Below are positions 39,011-47,243 of a DNA stretch of 64,000 nt, piece by piece. The position numbers and the translations under genes are program-made. The stretch is from Nageia nagi (taxonomy: Eukaryota; Pinophyta), in NCBI GenBank assembly GCA_050084985.1, contig JBITNC010000001.1, positions 155,434,001 through 155,498,000 on the forward strand, given 5' to 3'. A model generated the notes under the pieces. The model saw nothing but the letters and a program-made list of their open reading frames with translations, searched no databases and had not been told where the DNA came from. Positions within the stretch are counted from its first letter, which is position 1. The number at the start of each line of letters is the position of its first letter.

Positions 39011-39517
39011 CAACGTCATCATTTTATTCTGGAAAGCTTTACTTCAGGAACACTTCATTTACGGACTCCGGCTCTTTGCTTATCTCTTGCTGACCTCACC
39101 ATCTCCGGAACCCGGTCTTTACAAAAAAATGACCATCTTTTCCTCTGTGACGTCATCATTCCGCTTCGACGCGCTTTATTCACTGACTCCGGCTCTTTAA
39201 TCACTCCTTGCTGACCTCATCGCTTCCGGGTTCCGGTTTCATTCAAAAATGTGAACATTGTTTTCCCCATGACGTCATCTTCATACTTCCGAAACGCTTC
39301 ACTTTACTGGCTCCGGCTATTCAATCACTCCTTGCTGACCTCATCGCTTCCGGGATCCGGTTTCATTCAAGAATGTGAACATTGTTTTCCCTATGACGTC
39401 ATCTTCATACTTCCAGAACGCTTCACTTTACTGGCTCCGGCTATTCGACAACCCTTTTGCTGACCTCATCGCTTCCGGAATCCGGTTTCGGGTTAAGGTC
39501 CGAAATCACTGACGTCA
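39011..39517 (-). promoter_or_regulatory. Array of TGACGTCA (bZIP/CRE) palindromes in LTR-A U3
   Basis: Perfect TGACGTCA occurs at 39148-39155, 39270-39277, 39394-39401 and 39510-39517, with a weaker ACGTCA near 39013. Spacing is 122, 124 and 116 bp because each sits in a diverged ~120-bp module that also carries TTCCGG and GGCTCCGGCT. TGACGTCA is the high-affinity site of plant TGA/bZIP factors. It lies 370-740 bp upstream of the TATA element, as an enhancer would. Confidence 0.6.
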
Positions 39518-39698
39518 TCTCTTTTGTATCCGGGTTACTCAACATTAACTTGCGGGGCTTTCCTTCTTTCTTAATAACGTAATTACTTTCGGAAACCGGT
39601 TCTTAAAACCCATTATGATTATGCTTAGCCTACGTCACCCTCGGAAGTGATCATACTTTCAGAAGAACCTTGGAGTGATGATTATGTATTGATATACA

Positions 39699-39786
39699 TT
39701 TTGGCGACATCTATGGGAAAATTTCGCCAATCACAAAGAAATTTTAGAACCCAAAATCTTATTAGAATGAATCAGTGAATCATACT
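39699..39786 (-). other. Spacer between last accessory ORF and LTR-A
   Basis: The minus strand reads GGCGAAATTTTCCCATAGAT ahead of the LTR start. No strong polypurine tract is visible. Confidence 0.4.
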
Positions 39787-41559
39787 TCAGTTCTGTATAT
39801 TCAGGAGTTGCTGAACCTTACTCCAGTCTGCGGGGATCCCGGAAAAATCCTTTAGCCTTGCATGGGCTAAAGCTATAGTGTTCAAAATTTCATAAGACAC
39901 ATGAGCATGTTTTCTCAATAATTGCTGAATGTGAATGCCGCCGTTTGCCAAAGAATCAAAAAAATTTATTAAATTGGTCTCGTCAAATGAAACCAAGAGT
40001 GTATCAATATCATCAGTGCTTTGAAATATGCTCTGTAGACCACTCAAAAATTCAGCTTCAGGGACAAGCGAGCCGTCACTTCTCCATAACTCTGGGATTC
40101 CGGATGCATTTAATCCCTGAATCTCTGACTTCAGGTTTTCCATTTCTTGTGTCCGGCTCAAGACATTACCCTTGATCTCCTGACAAACCCATTTCCCCCT
40201 CACCAGGTAATTAATTGCTGACATGAGTTCCACTCGATCACCAATATTATAAGATTGCAGCTTTTCATTAGAGAGGCCGTTTAGCCTCTTGTTTGCTTGC
40301 TTGGCCTGTTCTGAAATTGGATTCAAACTATTTTCACATCTGGCGACCTCAACCTCGAGCCTTTTGAATTCTGACAGGTATGATTCTATATGGTCTCTCA
40401 GATGAATCAAATCTTTGATTTCTTGCGCCCTCAGCTCCCAAAACCTTTTCTTCATATTTAACAGAAAGGATTTATCTACCTTATTCACCTTCAGACTTAA
40501 TTGGAGTTGCGCTATATTAGCGTTCAAACCGCTAATAACTGTATCTTTTGTCGCAATCTCTGCTTCTCTGGCAGCTGTATCAGCGTCTCTCTGAGAGATG
40601 ATGGCATCTTTCTGGCTCAAAATGTCTGCTGTAGGAGCCGCCGCTAAACTAGCCTTCAAAACTGATATATTATTTTCCGCAGCTCTCAATTTTACCTTCT
40701 GAGTGTCTAATTGTTGCTTCATAGCTTCATGAGCCTTTTGCAGCTTACTGTACTTGACCTCCAACTTTGTTAGCTCCGATATGTTAAGGTCTACTGCGGT
40801 TTGCAAGAACTCATTTTTATCACTCCGGGATATGCTTCGTGTGTCGATTTTTACCCGAGTGTTCATAGCAGATAGATCACTTTGCCCCTCTTGTGGGTCC
40901 TGGGCAATTGCCATTTCAAGCACCTTGTGCTTTGGATCCATTGAAGTCCGAAGCCTTACCGGATTATCTGGAACCGGAAGCTTCTTGACCTGCTTTAGCA
41001 TCCATGCATCTCGTCCCTGTTTCATCTGTTGGTACTGTTGCATAATGCCGTCCACAGATACTTGCTGTCCTGATATCATGATAAATGGAGATCCGGCGCT
41101 CAACTCTTGACGGGGGGAGGCCACAATCTGCTGTGTTGGTGTCACGGGGCTAGCTTGACTGGGCCCGGGGACACCAATGCCGGATGGATTCGCGGCAGAA
41201 AGTGCTGGAATGAATGAAGGAGAGGATGATGGGGGCGGAGATGGTGGATGTGACGATGGTATTGTAGTGACGCTAATGATGGGGGGAATTTGTGGGCTGG
41301 ATGCAAGGGGAAGGGAACTTTGCCATTGGATAGGTGGTGGTGGTGTTATGAGAGATTGAATGGGTGAAGGTGGAGTGGTTACTGGAATTTGCGGGAGTGA
41401 AATTGGAATGGAAATGGGCGCGATAGAAATAGACAGAGAAGGAGTAAGAGAAACAGGGGAAGAGAGAGTAGAGAGCGTACCTGACGGAGTAGGGCTCTTC
41501 CTTCTTCTCTTTGGTGGTGGTGGGAGTGGTGCCTTCTCTTTTTGGACTTTTCTTTTCAA
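39787..41559 (-). CDS. Accessory ORF 3 of the Tat-like element: Pro-rich head, coiled-coil tail
   Basis: 590 codons, uninterrupted. Residues 1-170 are rich in Pro/Ser/Thr with a basic patch PPPPKRRRKSP that resembles a nuclear localisation signal. Residues about 240-345 are a heptad-like coiled coil (ELTKLEVKYSKLQKAHEAMK, AAREAEIATKDTVIS). A mixed helical tail follows. The start overlaps the end of the preceding ORF by four bases (41556-41559), so it may be a reading-frame continuation of it (upstream RRPERV flows into KRKVQKEK with a frame change). No enzyme motif was seen. The corresponding tail exists in decayed form in T2. Confidence 0.6.
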   Translation of the reverse strand: MKRKVQKEKAPLPPPPKRRRKSPTPSGTLSTLSSPVSLTPSLSISIAPISIPISLPQIPVTTPPSPIQSLITPPPPIQWQSSLPLASSPQIPPIISVTTIPSSHPPSPPPSSSPSFIPALSAANPSGIGVPGPSQASPVTPTQQIVASPRQELSAGSPFIMISGQQVSVDGIMQQYQQMKQGRDAWMLKQVKKLPVPDNPVRLRTSMDPKHKVLEMAIAQDPQEGQSDLSAMNTRVKIDTRSISRSDKNEFLQTAVDLNISELTKLEVKYSKLQKAHEAMKQQLDTQKVKLRAAENNISVLKASLAAAPTADILSQKDAIISQRDADTAAREAEIATKDTVISGLNANIAQLQLSLKVNKVDKSFLLNMKKRFWELRAQEIKDLIHLRDHIESYLSEFKRLEVEVARCENSLNPISEQAKQANKRLNGLSNEKLQSYNIGDRVELMSAINYLVRGKWVCQEIKGNVLSRTQEMENLKSEIQGLNASGIPELWRSDGSLVPEAEFLSGLQSIFQSTDDIDTLLVSFDETNLINFFDSLANGGIHIQQLLRKHAHVSYEILNTIALAHARLKDFSGIPADWSKVQQLLNIQN

Positions 41560-42053
41560 GGATACACTCTCTCAGGCCTCCTAGCCGCTATTTCTGTAGA
41601 AACTTCCCTGGTTTCTTCCTCGGGTTGCTCCTCCTGAGCTGATGCTTGGGACCCTGCGCGTCCCTGCTCTCTCTCCTCATCACTATCATCCGAACATTCA
41701 TCTGCAGGGATGTCTGTGGGATGTTCTATTCTCCACATCTTTTCAAATTTATCATCTAAATCGGAATCTAAAGGGGTATTCCGATTTCCAGATTCAATCC
41801 GGTACTGGGTGAAGGCAGCTATTTTTTCCTCACTCCAGCCCTGATCTCTTAAGGTCTTCAGAGACTTTTTTGAGATGGAATCTGTTTTTGGGTCAAAATT
41901 TGCTTTCTTGCTATAAAAACCCAACCATGGCTCCGGCCTGGATTCAGCTCTAAAACCCGAGGGATTGGGCTGGCCCTTCAACCTCTTGCCAAAGATATCC
42001 TCAGGATCATATAGCAAATATTGACTAAGTTTTTTCAATTTTAATTTCAACAA
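41556..42053 (-). CDS. Accessory ORF 2 of the Tat-like element, acidic linker protein
   Basis: 165 codons in the same frame as accessory ORF 1, separated from it by only 34 bp with two stops (TAA at 42087, TAG nearby). It begins with a Lys/Leu-rich stretch and PEDIFGKRLKG, then turns highly acidic and Glu/Ser-rich (DECSDDSDEEREQGR). It is probably the middle of one long accessory protein. No known domain is recognised. Confidence 0.5.
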   Translation of the reverse strand: MLKLKLKKLSQYLLYDPEDIFGKRLKGQPNPSGFRAESRPEPWLGFYSKKANFDPKTDSISKKSLKTLRDQGWSEEKIAAFTQYRIESGNRNTPLDSDLDDKFEKMWRIEHPTDIPADECSDDSDEEREQGRAGSQASAQEEQPEEETREVSTEIAARRPERVYP

Positions 42054-42086
42054 TTTACCTTTTAACTATTCACTTGCCCCCCTGCT

Positions 42087-43226
42087 TTAAAGCACCAAGT
42101 CGTGCACTTTATGAGGAAGGGCATAAACTATCCTCTTTTTTGCCGCAGCTCTGTATTTAGAATCAATATAATCCATTTGTCTAGCGTATTCCATACTGAA
42201 AACCCAATCCGTTACATGGACCGGTAGTAAGAAAGGAGCCCCAGAAAACCCATAAAGCCTGATGAAAGTCCTCTCCTCTGTGAAGAACCAGTCCCCGGTC
42301 TCTCCATGGGGCATCCGGAGGTAAAGCTTGGAAGCTGTTGATAATCTTGAGATTGCGGGGGTAAATAAACTCATTGCAGGAACCAAAAAGTTTTCTACAA
42401 AGAAGTAATAATCTGCTGAGGATCTCACGTCCTCGGTCCATTGGTCCACTGGCTTCTGAGACCCACTTCCATCAGTTTGAACCAAGGTTAAATTCTTGAA
42501 AACACCGGCATTTTGGTGAATCATCATCCAAACAATGTGTGACACATACGCAAAATGAAACCCCTCACTAATCTTTTCTAACTGTTCAGACATTCCATCT
42601 GAAAGGGCAATAGCCCAGTCATACATTGTAGGAGAAATTGGGTGAGAGATCTGGTATGCGATAGCCAATTTTGATGGTGAGACATACCTATCTGTCTCTT
42701 CGCCTGCTGCTATAGCTAACATGGACAATAACAATTGCAGATGTGTAGAAAAATTGGAGAGCGGGAGTTCAAAACTGGGGAACTCTATGAACTTTATGGT
42801 CCCAGCTGCATTTTTATTTAGCCAGGCCGTGATACTTGCCCTCAGATTGGAACTAGGTGTCATGTACCAATCAATGTGCATAAGGGAACGCATAGGGGAG
42901 GGTGGATTAAAAGCCTTCGCTACTGAAATGGAATCCAAATTTAGGATAGTCTTTCCTTGCAAGTCTCTGACCATTCTAGTTGCAGGATCAAATGCCCCCC
43001 TTATAACCTCTATCAACTCAGGAGCAGGAAAACATCTATGGGGGATGAAGTACATGAGACCCGACCCCATTGGTGAATGTGCTATGTGATTAAAACTGAA
43101 GTTTGGGCACTTAACTTCAGCGGTGCCCTTGGGGTTCTTGTTTCGAGCTGTAATTTCAGTGTCCCACAATAATTCCATGGAATCCGTTATTTTCCTTGTT
43201 GTCTTCGCCGATGATCCTGAGCTCAT
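42087..43226 (-). CDS. Accessory ORF 1 of the Tat-like element, family also found at T1, T2, T3
   Basis: 379 codons, intact, starting MSSGSSAKTT just downstream of integrase. Motifs shared with the T elements, in order: FIPHRCFPAPELIEV (cf. PFAVPFPDLCSEV), RDLQGKTILNLDSISVAKAF (cf. RDMEGNVIMDFTPVGIEAAF), a helical SMLAIAAGEETD segment, and FIRLYGFSGAPFLLPVHVTD (cf. YIKVYGLKEQPMLLPRYVND) followed by MEYARQ. It has no protease, nucleic-acid polymerase or transmembrane signature that I can see. By position it corresponds to the extra ORFs of Tat/Ogre/Athila-type elements, whose role is unknown. Confidence 0.65.
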   Translation of the reverse strand: MSSGSSAKTTRKITDSMELLWDTEITARNKNPKGTAEVKCPNFSFNHIAHSPMGSGLMYFIPHRCFPAPELIEVIRGAFDPATRMVRDLQGKTILNLDSISVAKAFNPPSPMRSLMHIDWYMTPSSNLRASITAWLNKNAAGTIKFIEFPSFELPLSNFSTHLQLLLSMLAIAAGEETDRYVSPSKLAIAYQISHPISPTMYDWAIALSDGMSEQLEKISEGFHFAYVSHIVWMMIHQNAGVFKNLTLVQTDGSGSQKPVDQWTEDVRSSADYYFFVENFLVPAMSLFTPAISRLSTASKLYLRMPHGETGDWFFTEERTFIRLYGFSGAPFLLPVHVTDWVFSMEYARQMDYIDSKYRAAAKKRIVYALPHKVHDLVL

Positions 43227-43700
43227 TTCTGTTTACTTGTACTGCGCTTCTCAACTCTTCTTGCCTCACTTTTGTCACCCTTAACCGGCACTTTGCTTTT
43301 CTCGGATTCTTCTGCTATATTCCACAGCTCCTGGCAATGCACAGTAGGTACTAGCTTTGCAAATTTGTAAACCAATGCTTTCTATGAATTCTAGAATTTA
43401 GGTATTTTCGGCAAGTAGTGCTCTTGGTCCTTTTATAGCTCATTTCGTTGATTGATGCACAATCTCTCTGAACATGCGAAATATCCTCACGGATAGTAGC
43501 ATTAACAACCGATTTGATATTATACGCTCTTTTCAGGAACTCCGAGATTTGATTTTCTATACCCCTTTTGGAAACTTCAATTCTGCCAGCGCAAAAGTAC
43601 AACTACCATTAACATTAAGTTACTAATAAATAACTGACAACCACAACAACAACTTGAAATAAATGCAAACGGCACACTATTTACAATGTGTACAAAATCA
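43227..43700 (-). other. Spacer between integrase and accessory ORF 1
   Basis: About 0.5 kb. The 83-codon minus ORF at 43351-43602 has no family resemblance. It may hold the leader for the accessory message. Confidence 0.35.
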
Positions 43701-45170
43701 TATCTTTTCAAAAAAATCACTGTCCCGCGCTTGCGGTCTTATATCGCTTTAGGTGTTGTCCATTAACTGAAATCGGCAATTTGCACCCATTTAATTTTGC
43801 CAGCTCAAAGGCGTTTTTTTCCAATGCATTTAGCTACTACATAGGGTCCGAACCACATGGATTCGAATTTTTTGTGTTTCCCAGGTTTAGCTCTGTCTTC
43901 ATCCCATTTCAACACTAAATCTCCTTCCCCGAAAGTATCCGGAGGTGATTTTCGACCGTCAAACCATCTTTTTACTATTTCATTTCTTCTCCAGAGGTCT
44001 TGATATGATTGATTCCGGAGCTCTTCTAAATGCAACAGTTCATTCATCCGAACCTCAAGAGATTCAAAATCCTCGCCATATTCCTGCAAAACTTTTAAAA
44101 CCGGAAGCTCGGAATGGCTTGGTAATGCCGCCCTTTTACCGTATACAAACGTATATGGGCTGGTTTTAATGGCCGATTTTACTATGATCCTGTCTGCCCA
44201 CAATGCCCAATTGAGCTTTTCGTGCCAAGTCCGAGGGTTATCTTCCACTGTTCTTTTGAGGATCCGAATCAAATTCTTATTTATAGACTCAGCCAAACCA
44301 TTACCCTGGGGGTAATAGTTTGAGGAGGTTTTCCAATAGATACCTAATCTCATAGCAAAATCAATAACTTCAGCTCCTACGAACGCTAAGCCATTATCCG
44401 AAATTATCGTTTGGGGAATACCATACCTGGTAATTAACTTCTCTATAAATCTTAGAACAGTCTTCTGACTTGCCTCTTTTACGGCCTCTGCTTCCGCCCA
44501 CCTGGTGAAAAAGTCTGTAGCAGTAAGGATGAATTTATGTCCGGAAAAGGAGTTTGGATTGATGACTCCAATAAAATCCAGCCCCACTGTTGGAAGGGTT
44601 CTTCTCCTTGGATTGGTTCTAATGGTAATGCCGCATTTCTCTTCTTCCTACATACCTTTGACACTTTTCACAATTTTGTGCCTTTGCGAAAGCATCTTTG
44701 AACATAGTAGGCCAGTAATATCCCGCCTAAATAATCTTACCCACTGTTGTGTATCTGGAATAATGACCTCCAGACCCTCCGGAATGAAACTCTTCAATGA
44801 GCTTAGCTGACTTTGTCGCCGGTACACATCTTAACAAAACGCCATCGTGATTTCTTCTATAAAGTATATGATCTATCTCCGTGTAATTCTGGGCATGTAT
44901 CTTGAATCGCCTTCTTTGGGATGCATTCATGTTTCCTGGCAATTTTCCGATCTCAAAATATTCGTTTAGCTGCTCCATCCAATCCTTTGTTGTATCTTCG
45001 GATATGGATTCCGGGGTTTCTTGTTCAACAAAGCATACCATCTCCTTTTCCGGCGTCGTAGGTTTTGCAAGTTGCTCACAAAGTGCTCTTCCTTTTATGA
45101 GCTTAGTGGGCCAAATTTCCACATCGTATTTTAAAATTTTTGAAATCCACCCGGGTCTTCCTTCTCCCAA
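43700..45170 (-). pseudogene. Integrase of the Tat-like element (frameshifted)
   Basis: An H2C2 zinc-binding segment in 45170-44727 (ILYRRNHDGVLLRCV, GGHYSRYTTVGKII) is cut by a TAG, then continues GYYWPTMFKDAF and CEKCQRY. A frame change near 44590 leads to the core at 44587-43805: LDFIGVI (Asp 4 of that ORF), IISDNGLAF (Asp 64), GNGLAESINKN (Glu 100), giving the DD35E triad. The C-terminal GPY-like segment (WFGPYVVAKCI) is followed by a run of seven A (T at 43814-43820); one frame shift there continues into NGQHLKRYK. No chromodomain was seen. All catalytic residues are intact despite the breaks. Confidence 0.85.
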
Positions 45171-45176
45171 TTCTCC

Positions 45177-46811
45177 CTACATAACATAGGACCTAACATC
45201 CGGGTGTATGGTTAGAATTAAAATCCTACTCTGAGCAATATAATGTTTTAACTTAGTGAGTGCTTTCACAATAGCTAAGACCTGTTTTTCAATGAAAGTG
45301 TATTTTTCCTCACAACTGTTCATAGTCTGGCTGAAAAATGCGACTGGGTATTCTTCATTCCTTTCGTACTTCTGGGTTAAAACGACTGCAACACTAGTAT
45401 CTGAACCATACGCGTACAGAATAAATTCTTTACTAAAATCTGGATTTCTCAGTACAGGAGCTTTTGTAATTGCTACCTTGATTTTTTGAAAAGCTTCCTT
45501 ACCTTCCTCAGTCCATACAAAAGGAGTATCTTTTTTTAGCATTCGGGTGATAGGTTTGATAATGTTTGAGAAATCCTGAATAAATCTTCTGAAAAAGTTA
45601 ATCTGACCCAGAAAAGACTGCAGAGACTTCTTATTAGATGGGAGAGACAAGTCATTTATAGCTTTAACTCTATCCGGATCAATAGCCCACCCCTCTTTTG
45701 AAATGACATGGCCCAATAATTTACCCTCATCTACTGCGAAGATAGACTTCTTAGGATTTAGGGATATACCATACCTCTTACATTTGATGAAGGCTTGCTC
45801 CAGATGTTGAACATGCATGTTTCTGTCGTGAGAGAAAACAGTAATATCATCCAGGTATACCAATAGACTCTTATTTACCAGCTCTCCAAACGCATAATCC
45901 ATAGCTCTCTGAAAGGTAGCTCCTGCATTGGATAGTCCAAAAGGCATCCTCTGAAAAGCAAATGTGCCCCATTTAGTTGTAAAAGCTGTTTTAAATTGAT
46001 CTTCATTCCGGACCCAAATCTGATTGTACCCGGAGAAACCGTCTATCAAAGAGAACTTTTCGGCACCGGCTACAGTGTTTAGTATCTGCTCCATTGGCGG
46101 TAAGGGATAGTGATCTTTCAAAGATACTCTGTTTAAGCCCCGGAAATCCACACACAACCTTATCTCGCCATTTTTCTTCCAGACAGGCACAAGATTGGCT
46201 ACCCAAGTGGAATGCTTAATGGGATAAATTATCCCAGCCTTGTACAATTTCAGGACCTCCTGCTTCATGGCAACTTCAATCTTAAGGTTTACTAGTCTTT
46301 GTTTTTGTCTGACCGGTTTAGCATCATCTATCAACTCGATTGTATGCTGTATCACTGATTTATCAAAAACCTTTAAATCATCATAAGACCAAGCAATGAC
46401 ATCAACATATGTTCTGCATAATTGTACAATTTCCTGAATCTGTTCCGGAGTATTAGATATACCAATTTTTAATGACTTACCCGGAAAGACTTCATGTTCT
46501 TTATAGTTATCTGGGTTTATATGCATACCTCTTCTCTTTACTTGGTCACTCCTGTCAAACAATCCTTCGAATGGAACCAAATCCTTAGGGATTTCATTAT
46601 TGTTCAGCTGAATTATGTCTTGCTCCCGGAAAACTTCGGAGTCCTCTTCTCCTACTGCATGACATACAGCTTGTAATAAAAATTGGTTAATTTGAGCCTC
46701 ATCCCGGAAAACCTGCCAAAAGGAATCATTATCCGGAACTGATGGTCTGAAAATGAGCTGAACACCCTTTCTCCGGAACCAGTCATTGGTAGGATCAAAA
46801 CTGGCTCCCAT
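45177..46811 (-). CDS. Reverse transcriptase and degenerate RNase H of the Tat-like element
   Basis: 544 codons. RT motifs: WVANLVPVWKKNGEIRLCVD (about 203-222), FSLIDGFSGYNQI with Asp 257, FQRMPFGLSNAGATFQ (about 287-301), and YLDD at 319-322. All catalytic Asp are present. The following Ty3-type RNase H (about 455-544) has Tyr 468 where the first catalytic Asp is expected (LYAYGSD) and Ile 535 for the TDH Asp (LTIHPD); only Glu 508 remains. The ORF starts after a single in-frame TAG (46857) that separates it from the upstream archaeal-type RNase H, whose last residues (FNQEADTLAQ) are at its 5' edge. It ends at a TAG at 45177 and continues in frame into integrase. Confidence 0.9.
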   Translation of the reverse strand: MGASFDPTNDWFRRKGVQLIFRPSVPDNDSFWQVFRDEAQINQFLLQAVCHAVGEEDSEVFREQDIIQLNNNEIPKDLVPFEGLFDRSDQVKRRGMHINPDNYKEHEVFPGKSLKIGISNTPEQIQEIVQLCRTYVDVIAWSYDDLKVFDKSVIQHTIELIDDAKPVRQKQRLVNLKIEVAMKQEVLKLYKAGIIYPIKHSTWVANLVPVWKKNGEIRLCVDFRGLNRVSLKDHYPLPPMEQILNTVAGAEKFSLIDGFSGYNQIWVRNEDQFKTAFTTKWGTFAFQRMPFGLSNAGATFQRAMDYAFGELVNKSLLVYLDDITVFSHDRNMHVQHLEQAFIKCKRYGISLNPKKSIFAVDEGKLLGHVISKEGWAIDPDRVKAINDLSLPSNKKSLQSFLGQINFFRRFIQDFSNIIKPITRMLKKDTPFVWTEEGKEAFQKIKVAITKAPVLRNPDFSKEFILYAYGSDTSVAVVLTQKYERNEEYPVAFFSQTMNSCEEKYTFIEKQVLAIVKALTKLKHYIAQSRILILTIHPDVRSYVM

Positions 46812-47243
46812 TTGTGCTAAGGTGTCAGCTTCTTGGTTGAATTTCCTTGGGACAAACTAAATATGTAATGCTTCGAAATGCTCAAACAGATCCCACACCC
46901 GATTCCTGTAAGATTTCAAATAATGATGCTTGACTGAACATTTACCTGTCACCTGTTTCACGACCAACTCTGAATCCCCTTTGATCCTTAAACACCGAAT
47001 CTTCATTTTGATGGCTTGTTCTAGTCCAAGGCAAAGAGCTTCATATTCTGCTACATTATTGGAACATAACCAGGTGAGTCTGAAAGAAAATCTATGTACC
47101 TTACCAGATGGATTGGTCAGGATAATCCCGACTCCGGATCCATTTTTGGATCTTGCCCCGTCAAAAGACATCTCCCACATTTCATTTCTCCGGAAATCTT
47201 CCCTTGTGAGTTCCGGATGAAAGATTCCGGTTCTATCAAGCAA
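46805..47243 (-). CDS. Archaeal-type RNase H upstream of RT
   Basis: A second RNase H. In the 128-codon ORF, WEMSFDGARSKNGSGVGI holds Asp 28, NNVAEYEALCLGLEQA holds Glu 66, and KGDSELVVKQV holds Asp 90. The fourth Asp is in FNQEADTLAQ just after the in-frame TAG at 46857-46859. The tetrad is complete, unlike the RNase H after RT. It overlaps the end of the gag-protease ORF by 127 bases in the -1 frame. Published Tat elements, as I recall them, carry this domain after the RT-RNase H, not before RT, so the position is unusual. GSGVGI and NNVAEYEAL identify the RVT_3/archaeal type. Confidence 0.85.

Larger units (their letters stand above)
38243..39698 (-). repeat. LTR-A (3' LTR) of the Tat-like element
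   Basis: 1,456 bp; the minus strand starts TGTATATCAATACATAATC and ends CACAATCCTAATCA. It is much closer to LTR-C than to the adjacent-to-internal LTR-B: it shares with C a single copy of the 58-bp unit and nearly the whole U3. Confidence 0.85.

Noticed and set aside
38806-39463. ORFs in LTR-A repeated in LTR-C at 51884-52541
   Set aside because: They occur only because the LTRs are copies and run across promoter repeats on the strand opposite to element transcription.
41177-41584. Gly-rich plus-strand ORFs
   Set aside because: Antisense shadow of the Pro/Ser-rich head of accessory ORF 3.
42087-43226. Accessory ORF 1 as an envelope-like protein
   Set aside because: No signal peptide or transmembrane helix is apparent, so an env-like label is not supported.
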